Shown here piece by piece: positions 1 through 6,793 of a stretch of 16,216 nucleotides of DNA (its first letter is position 1; every line of letters starts with the position of its first letter). The notes under the pieces were generated by a model. That model saw only the letters and a program-made list of their open reading frames with translations. It made no database searches and had not been told where the DNA came from. The DNA is from Faecalibacterium prausnitzii (lineage in GTDB: Bacteria > Bacillota > Clostridia > Oscillospirales > Ruminococcaceae): the NCBI GenBank assembly GCA_002313795.1, contig DCCL01000158.1, positions 1-16,216 of the forward strand, written 5' to 3'. Made by a program: the position numbers and the translations under genes.

Positions 1-1334
1 CAGAAGTCCAGCTGGCAGGTGGACAGGGTGTACTCTGCGCCGACAGCGGGCTTCACGTTGACGTCCAGCTTCGGGCCGTAGAAAGCAGCCTCGCCGATCT
101 CCTCGGTGAAGTGGATGCCCAGCTCGGTCAGGACCTCGCGCAGAGCGTTCTCGGCGTGGTTCCACATTGCATCGTCGTCGTGATACTTCTTCTTGTCGGC
201 GGGGTCACGCAGGCTCAGCACGCAGCGGTAATCGGTGATGTTGAAGTCCTTGTAGGTCTCGAAGATGAGGTTGCAGACATCTGCGACCTCACTCTTGATC
301 TGCTCGGGGGTGCAGAACAGGTGAGCGTCGTTCTGGCAGAAGTGACGGCCGCGCTCGATGCCCTTCAGGGTGCCGGAGGACTCGTAACGGAAGTCGTGAG
401 CGATCTCACCGATGCGCATGGGCAGGTCACGATAGGAGTGGGGACGGTTTGCGTAGATCATCATGTGATGGGGGCAGTTCATCGGGCGCAGCACATAGCT
501 CTCGCCCTCCATCTCCATCGGGGGGAACATGTTCTCACGATAATGATCCCAGTGGCCGGAGGTCTTGTAGAGGTTGACGGTGCCGATGCAGGGAGTCATG
601 ACGTGCAGGTAGCCGCGGGCACGCTCCTTCTCCTTGATATAGTTCTCCAGCTCCTGCCAGACGGTGTAGCCTGCGGGCAGGAACATGGGCAGGCCGCGGC
701 CCACCAGATCATCAGTCATGAACAGGCCCATCTCCTTGCCGATCTTGCGGTGATCGCGCTCGCGGGCCTCCTGCTGCTCCTTCTCCCAGGCGTCCAGTTC
801 TTCCTGATTGTGGAAGGCCACGCCGTTGATACGGGTCAGCATCTTGTTCTCTTTGTCGTTCTTCCAGTATGCACCGGACTGCTGGGTGATCTTGAAGGCC
901 TTCAGAGCCTTGGTGTAGGTCAGGTGGGGTCCGAGGCACATATCGATATACTCGCCCTGCTGGAAGAAGCTGAACTCGGTCTCGTCAGCCAGATCGGCCA
1001 TGTGCTCGACCTTGTACTTCTCCTTGCGGTCTTCCATCAGCTTCACGGCCTCAGCACGGGGCAGGATGAAAGGCTTGATGGGCAGGTTCTCTTTGGTGAT
1101 CTTGTGCATCTCTTTCTCGATGTTGGCCAGATCCTCGTCGGTCAGCTTGGTGTCGCCCAGGTCAACATCGTAGTAGAAGCCGTTCTCAGTGGCAGGGCCG
1201 AAGGCAAAGTCAGCCTCGGGGTACAGGCGCTTGATGGCCTGAGCCATGATGTGGGCAGCGGTATGACGGATAACGTGCAGTTCCTGGTCCTGCGGGCACT
1301 CGTCCACATGACCGTCCTTATAAATGATCTTCAT
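1..1334 (-). CDS. thrS: Threonyl-tRNA synthetase, 3' end cut off by window
   Basis: Charges tRNA-Thr with threonine in the cytoplasm. The first 444 residues are visible; the gene runs off the left edge, so part of the catalytic core and the anticodon-binding domain are missing here. The editing domain comes first: HTAAH at 24-28 and CLGPH at 133-137 are its two metal/editing motifs. The class II catalytic core follows, with RPMNCPHH at 283-290 (zinc ligand C287), motif 2 around FRYESSGTLKG (315-325) and a second zinc ligand H338. The usual N-terminal TGS domain of about 60 residues is absent: the editing domain starts near residue 19. The ATG at 1334 is preceded by AAAGGAG at good spacing, and no extension is needed. 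Expression is controlled by the T-box leader upstream. Confidence 0.97.
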   Translation of the reverse strand, partial: MKIIYKDGHVDECPQDQELHVIRHTAAHIMAQAIKRLYPEADFAFGPATENGFYYDVDLGDTKLTDEDLANIEKEMHKITKENLPIKPFILPRAEAVKLMEDRKEKYKVEHMADLADETEFSFFQQGEYIDMCLGPHLTYTKALKAFKITQQSGAYWKNDKENKMLTRINGVAFHNQEELDAWEKEQQEARERDHRKIGKEMGLFMTDDLVGRGLPMFLPAGYTVWQELENYIKEKERARGYLHVMTPCIGTVNLYKTSGHWDHYRENMFPPMEMEGESYVLRPMNCPHHMMIYANRPHSYRDLPMRIGEIAHDFRYESSGTLKGIERGRHFCQNDAHLFCTPEQIKSEVADVCNLIFETYKDFNITDYRCVLSLRDPADKKKYHDDDAMWNHAENALREVLTELGIHFTEEIGEAAFYGPKLDVNVKPAVGAEYTLSTCQLDF

Positions 1335-1434
1335 CGTTGTTTGCTCCTTTTGCTCTGTAAAGAGTCTGGATAAAAAATCGGGGTCGCAATCTCCCTGTTT
1401 CATGCCCGGAGGCGTGATTTATGAAAACTGCGCG

Positions 1435-1478
1435 AAAAAAGGCGCTCCATCCCGCACTTGTTCACGGGATGAAGCGCC
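1435..1478 (-). terminator. Intrinsic terminator of the thrS T-box
   Basis: Arms 1441-1454 and 1465-1478 pair over 14 positions with one mismatch around a 10-base loop. On the minus strand they are followed by six T (1435-1440). The terminator lies just after the T-box sequence and about 100 bp before the thrS start, as expected for a tRNA-controlled attenuator. Confidence 0.93.
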
Positions 1479-1763
1479 TTTGAAAAATCAGCGTTCCACG
1501 GTTCCACCCGAATTGCACGCTTTCGCGTACCACTCGCTGTGCTGTAACGGGCACGCCCGGCAAAGGTTCACCTCTGCACTCTGCGGTGGTAGAAGTCCGG
1601 CACATGGCAGGCTGCTTGCAGCGCACCCGGACACCCGGGCGGCAGCCTTCTCTGAGGCATGGAGAACAGGACTTCAGTTTGTCCGCATCATCGTTTTGGA
1701 CATTGATTTTGACGCACCGGCGGCAGAAAATCTGCACGCCGCACACGACACAGGATGAAACTA
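1435..1763 (-). ncRNA. T-box riboswitch leader of thrS (Thr specifier ACC)
   Basis: A T-box senses uncharged tRNA and prevents termination when it is bound. The T-box sequence GGGTGGAACCGTGG is present on the minus strand (about 1497-1510), just before an intrinsic terminator. Further upstream, GCGG and GAAGTCC pair with GGACTTC (1592-1598) and CCGC (1583-1586). The internal loop between these helices reads TACCA on the 3' side (1587-1591) and so presents ACC, a threonine codon, where the specifier belongs. This fits thrS downstream. The 5' end is inferred from the promoter; the full stem I fold was not computed. Confidence 0.93.
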
Positions 1764-1769
1764 TGAGTA

Positions 1770-1798
1770 ATTGTAGCACGGGCGGAGAGAAAAATCAA
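1770..1798 (-). promoter_or_regulatory. Promoter of the thrS T-box leader
   Basis: TTGATT (1793-1798) and TACAAT (1770-1775) are separated by exactly 17 bp on the minus strand. It lies 27 bp after the stop of the CLC gene. No clear terminator separates the two genes, so some read-through into the leader is possible. Confidence 0.8.
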
Positions 1799-1825
1799 GG
1801 GCTGCGGGCTGGAAAATATGAAGGG

Positions 1826-3094
1826 TCATTTGTGCAGCCGCTTCTCCCAGCTGCTGCTGTACTCCGACAGCAGTTTCTCCGTCACGAAGATCTGGCTGCT
1901 GTAGAGGCCGTGAGTGCCCGAGAGCATATAGCTGACGCCGCAGCCCAGTGCGATGAGTTCCAGCCCGGCCCCGCCGAACAGCTCATAGGCAAGCAGGATG
2001 GAGGGGATGAGGGTGTTGGTGGCACCGCAGAATACTGCCACCAGCCCCACACCGGCAGAGAACCCCGCCGGCAGACCCAGCAGCGGGCCGAACACGCAGC
2101 CGAAGGTGGCGCCCACATAGAAGCTGGGCACCACTTCACCGCCCTTGAAGCCGGCGGAAAGGGTCAGGGCCGTGAGCAGCATCTTGCAGAGAAAATCCCA
2201 GGGCAGGGCCTGTCCCTGCTCCACGGCGGCAGTGATGACGCCCATGCCGGCACCATTGTAGCGGCCCACACCCATCAGGTAGGAGAGGGCCACCACGGCC
2301 ACACCGCCCACCACGACACGAACCCATTCGTTGGGTAGGCGGCGGGGCATCTCGTGCTCCATGGTGTGGAGCAGCCAGCAGAACACCCGGGACACCAGCG
2401 CGCAGGCTGCGCCCAGCACGGCCACCAGCAGCGCGGTGTCGAGGGACAGAGCCGGTGCGGTCAGTGCAAAGTGGGTGGGGGCGATGCCGCAGGCCAGCGA
2501 CACGCCGTAGGCGATGAGAGCGGCTGCGAAGCCGGGCACAAAGGCCACCGAAAAGGCCAGACCCACATCTTCCACCATGATGCCGAAGAGGGTCGCCGCC
2601 AGCGGGGTGCCGAACAGTGCCGAGAAGAATGCCGCCATGCCGCAGGCTGTGGCGGTGCGGCGGTCATGGTCGGAGAAGTGGAAGAGCTTGGCGATGTTGT
2701 AGCCGATGCTGCCGCCCATCTGCAGCGCAGCGCCCTCCCGGCCGGCAGAGCCGCCGCAGAGGTGGGTGAGCACGGTGCCGAAGAAGATGGCCGGCACCAG
2801 CAGGGGGCTGACGCTCTCGCCGCTGTGGACGGCCCGGATGACGTTGTTGGTGCCCATCCCTTCGCAGCCCGTTACCTTATAAAGTGCCACGATGGCAAGG
2901 CCCGCCACCGGCAGCAGCCAGAGCAGCCAGATATGTTCTCCCCGCCACTCCGTGACCTGCTCCACCGCCAGATGGAACGCCGTGCCCACACCGCCGCAGA
3001 CAAGGCCGGTGGGGACGGCCAGCAGAAGCCAGCGGGCCAGAATGGCCGCAACGGCCCGGAAGGAGTAAAGCTCCTTTTTCAAAAGATCTTTCAT
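1826..3094 (-). CDS. CLC-family transporter, probable fluoride/proton antiporter (CLC-F type)
   Basis: A 422-residue polytopic membrane protein of the CLC family, of a length normal for the transporter core without CBS domains. The gating glutamate motif is GREGA (118-122, E120). The usual GSGIP selectivity motif is replaced by GMGTN (79-83), so methionine (M80) stands where chloride CLCs have serine. The later motif is GFKGGEVVP with E320, and the pore tyrosine is Y398. From memory, the characterised fluoride antiporters of this family have Met, Glu, Glu and Tyr at almost the same positions and spacing, so fluoride export in exchange for protons is the best inference. The ATG is preceded by CACAGGAG. 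The gene is monocistronic with its own promoter. No fluoride riboswitch is visible in the short leader. A chloride transporter is the alternative. Confidence 0.93.
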   Translation of the reverse strand: MKDLLKKELYSFRAVAAILARWLLLAVPTGLVCGGVGTAFHLAVEQVTEWRGEHIWLLWLLPVAGLAIVALYKVTGCEGMGTNNVIRAVHSGESVSPLLVPAIFFGTVLTHLCGGSAGREGAALQMGGSIGYNIAKLFHFSDHDRRTATACGMAAFFSALFGTPLAATLFGIMVEDVGLAFSVAFVPGFAAALIAYGVSLACGIAPTHFALTAPALSLDTALLVAVLGAACALVSRVFCWLLHTMEHEMPRRLPNEWVRVVVGGVAVVALSYLMGVGRYNGAGMGVITAAVEQGQALPWDFLCKMLLTALTLSAGFKGGEVVPSFYVGATFGCVFGPLLGLPAGFSAGVGLVAVFCGATNTLIPSILLAYELFGGAGLELIALGCGVSYMLSGTHGLYSSQIFVTEKLLSEYSSSWEKRLHK

Positions 3095-3118
3095 GATAAC
3101 ACTCCTGTGTTCAATATT

Positions 3119-3156
3119 CTATCTCCAAAGATAGCACGGCACTCCGGTGCTGTCAA
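3119..3156 (-). promoter_or_regulatory. Promoter of the CLC gene with overlapping palindrome
   Basis: TTGACA (3151-3156) and TATCTT (3128-3133) are spaced 17 bp apart on the minus strand. A perfect inverted repeat, CTATCT-CCAA-AGATAG (3119-3134), covers the -10 box. The spacer also holds GCAC-CGGA-GTGC. The start codon is about 33 bp from the -10, so the leader is very short. The palindrome over the -10 could be a repressor site; no regulator is identified. Confidence 0.75.
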
Positions 3157-3162
3157 GAAACG

Positions 3163-3201
3163 ACAAAGCCCGCTCCCTTGTGCGGAAGGAGCGGGCTTTG
3201 T
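3163..3201 (-). terminator. Terminator after the Amt-PII gene
   Basis: A perfect 14-bp GC-rich stem (3163-3176 with 3188-3201) with an 11-base loop. On the minus strand it is followed by CGTTTCTT, a modest T-run. That run overlaps the -35 box of the CLC promoter, so the two genes are packed tightly but transcribed separately. Confidence 0.85.
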
Positions 3202-3289
3202 GCTGTTTGGAATTATCAGAAAAAGGAAAAAGGAGAACATATCGTCACGCCATAAAGGCGGGACAGCGGTTAGAATTGGGGCAGGGCGC

Positions 3290-5032
3290 TTATTCCACGT
3301 CCTGCAGGGCGGCGTAGTCTTCCTCGCCGGTGCGGATCTTGACCACACGGGTCACATTGTAGACGAAGATCTTGCCGTCGCCGATGTGGCCGGTGTACAG
3401 GGCCTTCTTGGCGGCATCCACCACAGAATCCACAGAGATCTTGGAGACGATGACCTCCACCTTGATCTTGGGCAGCAGGGTGCTGTCCACGGGCACGCCG
3501 CGGTATTTCTCGGTGGTGCCCTTCTGGATGCCGCAGCCCATGACCTGAGTGACTGTCATGCCGGTGACGCCCAGATCGTTGAGGGCACTCTTGAGCTGGT
3601 CGAACTTGGAGAGCTTGGCGATGATGGACACCTTGTGCATGCCGGTGTCGTAGATGCCGTCGTGGATGACGGCGGGCTCATGCACTACAGGAACTGCAGC
3701 ATCCATCTGCTTGGCCGAAGCCTTTGCGGCATCGTCCTCGCCCAGGTCGGTGTTCTCGTTGGGCACCATGGCGGCAGAGTTTGCATCGGAGATGGCGAAA
3801 CCGGCATAAGCGGAAGCCAGACCGTGCTCGTGGATGTCCAGACCGTCAATCTCCACCTCGGCGGGGACGCGGAGGCCAATGGTCTTGTCGATGATCTTGA
3901 AGATGATGAACATCACGACCAGAACATAGATGTCCACGGTGATGATGCCCAGCAGCTGGATGCCAAGCTGGCTCAGGCCGCCGCCGTAGAACAGGCCCTT
4001 GCCTACGCCGTCGCCGCCGTCGGAGAAGAGGCCCACTGCAATGGTGCCCCAGACGCCGTTGACGAAGTGGACGGAGACAGCGCCCACGGGGTCATCGATC
4101 TTGGCAATCTTATCGAAGAACTCGACGCTCAGCACCACGAGGATGCCGGCCACAAAGCCGATGGCGAATGCGCCGAAGGGAGAAACTGCATCACAGCCTG
4201 CGGTGATGGCCACCAGACCGGCCAGAGAACCGTTCAGGGTCATGGAGACGTCGGGCTTGCCGTAGCGCTTCCAGGTAAAGAGCATGGTCACGCAGGTGGC
4301 CACTGCGGCGGCCAGGTTGGTGTTGAAGCAGACCAGACCGGTCATGGTCATGGTCTCATCGGTGGACAGGCTCAGGGAAGAGCCGCCGTTGAAACCGAAC
4401 CAGCAGAACCAAAGGATGAACACGCCCAGAGCACCGGCGGTCAGGTTGTGGCCGGGGATGGCGTGGGGCTTTCCGTCCTTGTCGTACTTGCCGATGCGGG
4501 GGCCCAGCAGGGCAGCGCCCAGCATGGCGATGATGCCGCCGACGTTGTGGACGGCTGCAGAACCGGCAAAGTCATGGAAGCCCATGCTCTGGAGCCAGCC
4601 GCCGCCCCACATCCAGTGGCCGCAGATGGGATAGACCACCAGCGAGATGGCTGCGGAGTAAACGCAGTAGGCTTTGAAGTTGGTGCGCTCGGCCATGGAG
4701 CCGGAGACGATGGTGGCTGCCGTGGCGCAGAAGACGGTCTGGAACACGATGTACACCCATAGGGGGATATCGAGACCCAGATGAGAATAATCACCCTGAA
4801 TGAACGGGTCGAACCCGCCGATGAGGGCGCTGGTGCCGCCGAACATCAGGCCGAAGCCGATGACCCAGTAGCACGGGGTGCCGATACAAAAATCCATCAT
4901 GTTTTTCATAAGGATATTGCCGGTGTTCTTAGCGCGGGTAAAGCCTGCTTCGCAGAGCGCAAAGCCGGCCTGCATGAAATAGACCAGGAACGCTGCTACC
5001 AGCGTCCAACAGGTGTTGACGGAACTGAACAT
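3290..5032 (-). CDS. amt: Ammonium transporter fused to a C-terminal PII (GlnK-like) domain
   Basis: A 580-residue protein. Residues 1-400 are an Amt channel with about 11 membrane helices. It keeps the gate phenylalanines (F101; WFGFNGGSS near 211-219) and the twin pore histidines (H162 in AVHNVGG, H322 in SVHFVNG). A linker of about 60 polar residues joins a PII domain (about 465-575). That domain has a T-loop (QKGTTEKYRGVPVDST), a B-loop (TGHIGDGKIF) and a C-terminal KIRTGEED. The tyrosine that is uridylylated in GlnB/GlnK is replaced (YRGVPVD, V515), so control is probably by direct effector binding (ATP/ADP, 2-oxoglutarate). PII proteins normally plug the Amt channel; here the plug is tethered. 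The ATG at 5032 follows GGGGGAGG; the frame stays open upstream to 5278, but that stretch is leader RNA. The long structured leader suggests antitermination control. Confidence 0.95.
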   Translation of the reverse strand: MFSSVNTCWTLVAAFLVYFMQAGFALCEAGFTRAKNTGNILMKNMMDFCIGTPCYWVIGFGLMFGGTSALIGGFDPFIQGDYSHLGLDIPLWVYIVFQTVFCATAATIVSGSMAERTNFKAYCVYSAAISLVVYPICGHWMWGGGWLQSMGFHDFAGSAAVHNVGGIIAMLGAALLGPRIGKYDKDGKPHAIPGHNLTAGALGVFILWFCWFGFNGGSSLSLSTDETMTMTGLVCFNTNLAAAVATCVTMLFTWKRYGKPDVSMTLNGSLAGLVAITAGCDAVSPFGAFAIGFVAGILVVLSVEFFDKIAKIDDPVGAVSVHFVNGVWGTIAVGLFSDGGDGVGKGLFYGGGLSQLGIQLLGIITVDIYVLVVMFIIFKIIDKTIGLRVPAEVEIDGLDIHEHGLASAYAGFAISDANSAAMVPNENTDLGEDDAAKASAKQMDAAVPVVHEPAVIHDGIYDTGMHKVSIIAKLSKFDQLKSALNDLGVTGMTVTQVMGCGIQKGTTEKYRGVPVDSTLLPKIKVEVIVSKISVDSVVDAAKKALYTGHIGDGKIFVYNVTRVVKIRTGEEDYAALQDVE

Positions 5033-5243
5033 AATGCAGATACCTCCCCCACTCGTTTTGCCGCCGGGTGCCAGCCCGGCAGCGCGGACACACCCGCTGC
5101 TGCACCTCTCTATCTGCGCAGCAGCGTGAAAAACCGGCACGGGAAGCCGCATTGCTTCACTCCGGGCCGCAGGGGACACACTTCCCCCGGAAACACAAAA
5201 GGCGCTGACCGGACTTTCATCCGTCAGCGCCTTTGCTTTCGAT
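5033..5243 (-). promoter_or_regulatory. Structured leader of amt with probable ANTAR dual-hexaloop target
   Basis: About 210 nt lie between the promoter and the amt start codon. Two hairpins stand out on the minus strand. P1 is GGGGA-AGTGTG-TCCCC (5172-5187) and P2 is GAAGC-AATGCG-GCTTC (5143-5158), joined by 13 nt. Both have 5-bp stems and six-base loops with A at position 1 and G at position 4, the hallmark of RNAs bound by ANTAR antiterminator proteins. A short stem CGGC/GCCG followed by five T (5129-5149) shares bases with P2, as expected for the competing terminator. Farther down are a 9-bp hairpin (CGCTGCTGC/GCAGCAGCG) and GCCGGG-CTGGCA-CCCGGC. The ANTAR assignment is inferred; folding was by eye. 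Confidence 0.6.
5191..5234 (-). terminator. Terminator-like hairpin at the very start of the amt leader
   Basis: Twelve-bp arms (5198-5209 with 5223-5234), extended by GGA-TGAAAG-TCC inside, are followed on the minus strand by TTTTGTGTTT. The hairpin begins only about 9 nt after the predicted start of transcription of amt. It could stop transcripts coming from the DUF1622 gene as well as those from the amt promoter itself. Confidence 0.75.
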
Positions 5244-5249
5244 GGCAAG

Positions 5250-5278
5250 AGTATAGAGCGGTTTGAGCAAAGTGTCAA
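5250..5278 (-). promoter_or_regulatory. Promoter of amt
   Basis: TTGACA (5273-5278) and TATACT (5250-5255) with a 17-bp spacer on the minus strand: a near-consensus sigma-A promoter. Its strength fits a gene controlled after initiation, through its leader. Confidence 0.85.
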
Positions 5279-5346
5279 GAGCTGAATGCTATTTTTGACA
5301 TTTTACACAAACTGAAAAACTACGGGACCGGAAAAGTTTGGCGGCA

Positions 5347-5715
5347 TCATTTTTCCTCGGAGTGCCCGGCCTGCATCTCCACATGGAGCAGCAGGCTCAT
5401 CAGGGCCCGCAGTGCGAAGGTGGCGGCCAGCGGCACCACGGATTCCAGGTTCTGCAAAAGGAAGGTCTTGGCGATCTCTGCTGACATCAGGAATTCCAGT
5501 GCCGTGGTCAGGCCGGTGCTCATCTCGTGGTGGAAATCGTACTGCTCATGGAAAAAGGTCGTCCGCACATAGTGCCAGGTGGCTTTTGCCAGACTGGTCA
5601 CGATGATGAACAGGCCGATGACTTCCGCCAGCCCCGCGATGAGGGGAACAGCGGATTCCAGAAAGCCCTCCAGCAGGTGGGCGAGGTTCTCGTTCAGGTG
5701 ATACAGGGCAGTCAT
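5347..5715 (-). CDS. DUF1622 family small membrane protein
   Basis: A 122-residue protein with about three hydrophobic segments (near 22-45, 66-85 and 92-112). The stretches LTTALEFLMSAEIAKTFLLQ and FALRALMSLLLHVEMQ match the conserved core of the DUF1622 membrane family as I remember it; the biochemical role of the family is unknown. The gene starts 14 bp after the stop of the sugar isomerase gene. Its GCGGAG ribosome binding site lies in that gap, so the two are probably cotranscribed. No strong terminator was seen in the 70 bp after it; the hairpin at 5191-5234 may serve. Function cannot be given beyond membrane location. Confidence 0.88.
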   Translation of the reverse strand: MTALYHLNENLAHLLEGFLESAVPLIAGLAEVIGLFIIVTSLAKATWHYVRTTFFHEQYDFHHEMSTGLTTALEFLMSAEIAKTFLLQNLESVVPLAATFALRALMSLLLHVEMQAGHSEEK

Positions 5716-5729
5716 GGGCAGTGCTCCGC

Positions 5730-6368
5730 TCAGGCCAACAGGCTCTTGATATAGGCGGCCAGTTCCTCATCCTTGCAGGAGGCGAAGAACAGCTCGCTGA
5801 ACTTCTCGCCGGCAATGGCACCCTTCAGCAGCTCCTGGTCGATGCTCTTCAGGCACTCGATGAGGGGCTTGAAGGTGGCGGCGCGGACGCCGTCGAGGAT
5901 CTTCTTGTTCCGCTGCTCGGGCACGACGCGCTCCTTGGGGTATCCCTGACCATGGCCGAAGCCGAACAGCTTCTCGAAGCAGTATTCGAGGTTCAGCTCA
6001 CCGCCCCAGCCGAAGCCCTTGGCAAAGGGCATGGCAACGGCGTTGCCGTCGTTGACGTGGGCAAAGGTGTAGGCGTCCACCGGGTCTTCCACATGGCCGC
6101 AGATAACGCCGGGGAAGCTGTTCAGGGCCAGCATGGCACCCTCGCCGGTGCCGCAGCCGGTGACGACATAATCGGCTGCGCCGCTGTTCAGCAGGATGGC
6201 GGCAAGGATGCCGCACTGCACATAGGTCAGCTGAGCGGCATCGTCGGCAGCATACATGCCGTAGTTGACCACCTCGTGGCCCATGGGCTCCACGACCTTT
6301 TTCAGTGCGGCCTCGATGATGCCGTTCTTTGCGGCCTGGCTGTTCTCGTTGATGAGTGCGATCTTCAT
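5730..6368 (-). CDS. RpiB/LacA/LacB family sugar-phosphate isomerase
   Basis: A 212-residue cytoplasmic enzyme of the family that interconverts aldose and ketose phosphates such as ribose 5-phosphate and ribulose 5-phosphate. The active-site cysteine sits in VTGCGTGEG (C72), and the catalytic/phosphate histidine region is HVNDGNAVA (H104 onward). Typical RpiB is about 150 residues; this protein has an additional C-terminal part of about 60 residues, as seen in a longer subgroup whose true substrate is often unknown, so ribose 5-phosphate is not certain. The ATG at 6368 follows AGGAGG; the frame extends upstream, but the promoter lies in that extension. It is first in an operon with the DUF1622 gene. 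Two palindromes near the promoter suggest sugar-responsive control. Confidence 0.9.
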   Translation of the reverse strand: MKIALINENSQAAKNGIIEAALKKVVEPMGHEVVNYGMYAADDAAQLTYVQCGILAAILLNSGAADYVVTGCGTGEGAMLALNSFPGVICGHVEDPVDAYTFAHVNDGNAVAMPFAKGFGWGGELNLEYCFEKLFGFGHGQGYPKERVVPEQRNKKILDGVRAATFKPLIECLKSIDQELLKGAIAGEKFSELFFASCKDEELAAYIKSLLA

Positions 6369-6403
6369 GGAAAAGTCCTCCTGTAAACGTGGATTTGGCT
6401 GTT

Positions 6404-6425
6404 CTTTTCCGAAAATGCGGAAAAG
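6404..6425. promoter_or_regulatory. Second inverted repeat CTTTTCCG-N6-CGGAAAAG in the isomerase leader
   Basis: Perfect 8-bp arms (6404-6411 and 6418-6425) with a 6-bp centre, between the start of transcription and the ribosome binding site. It could be a roadblock operator or an RNA hairpin. No T-run follows, so it is not a terminator. Confidence 0.5.
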
Positions 6426-6439
6426 ACGCATTTTATATA

Positions 6440-6462
6440 CCATCAGTGTATCCTGTTGATGG
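6440..6462. promoter_or_regulatory. Operator-like inverted repeat CCATCA-N11-TGATGG
   Basis: Perfect 6-bp arms (6440-6445 and 6457-6462) separated by 11 bp lie across the -10 and spacer of the isomerase promoter. The two-fold symmetry and position suit a repressor operator. The regulator is unknown. Confidence 0.5.
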
Positions 6463-6473
6463 AGAAAAGTCAA
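6445..6473 (-). promoter_or_regulatory. Promoter of the sugar isomerase operon
   Basis: TTGACT (6468-6473) and TACACT (6445-6450) spaced 17 bp apart on the minus strand. The -10 overlaps the inverted repeat at 6440-6462. Confidence 0.75.
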
Positions 6474-6505
6474 TCAGAAGCAGGAAAACGGGAGAGAAGA
6501 AAAGA

Positions 6506-6538
6506 GCTGCTGCACGAGCCCGGAAGGCGTGCAGCAGC
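6506..6538 (-). terminator. Terminator of the small-gene cassette
   Basis: An 11-bp perfect stem (6506-6516 with 6528-6538) with an 11-base loop, followed on the minus strand by TCTTTTCTTCTC. It lies directly after the stop of the 72-residue gene. Confidence 0.88.
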
Positions 6539-6544
6539 AGTCTG

Positions 6545-6763
6545 TTACTTCTTCTTTTTGTTCTTGGCGAATGTTGCGCCGGTATCGTGGCATCTTTTGG
6601 CATTGGCTTCATTATATGCGGCGGCTTCATAACAGTCGCGTGCTTTGGCATAGTGAGAGCCACCTTGTCCGGACTTGGCCTGTGCCCAGTGTGCGTCACC
6701 CTGCGCCTTAAAACTCTTGGCGCGGGCGGCATACATTTCTTCTGGTGATTTGAAAAATGCCAT
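6545..6763 (-). CDS. Small basic hypothetical protein (72 aa)
   Basis: I do not recognise this family. The 72-residue protein is rich in Ala, Lys and Tyr and looks wholly helical. The segment SHYAKARDCYEAAAYNEANA resembles a single TPR-like helix pair, and the protein ends in KNKKKK. There is no signal peptide or membrane segment, and only two cysteines. The ATG at 6763 is preceded by AGAGAGGTG, which decides the start against the TTG 7 codons upstream. It is the last gene of a four-gene run ending in a strong terminator. The basic tail resembles the KKKK tail of the DUF697 protein in the same cassette. Function unknown. Confidence 0.75.
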   Translation of the reverse strand: MAFFKSPEEMYAARAKSFKAQGDAHWAQAKSGQGGSHYAKARDCYEAAAYNEANAKRCHDTGATFAKNKKKK

Positions 6764-6793
6764 AGGGAACACCTCTCTTTGCAAGATGAAAAA

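Noticed and set aside
3095..3162. Fluoride riboswitch before the CLC gene
   Set aside because: The predicted leader after the -10 is only about 30 nt and lacks the conserved elements.
2354..4762. Long plus-strand open frame (802 codons) across the CLC and Amt genes
   Set aside because: It is antisense to two well-recognised genes, its translation is low-complexity His/Gly/Gln-rich, and long antisense frames are expected from GC-rich codon use.
5033..5278. N-terminal extension of the Amt protein to an ATG at 5278
   Set aside because: The extension covers the promoter and the hairpins of the leader, and the ATG at 5032 has a strong ribosome binding site and a normal Amt N-terminus.
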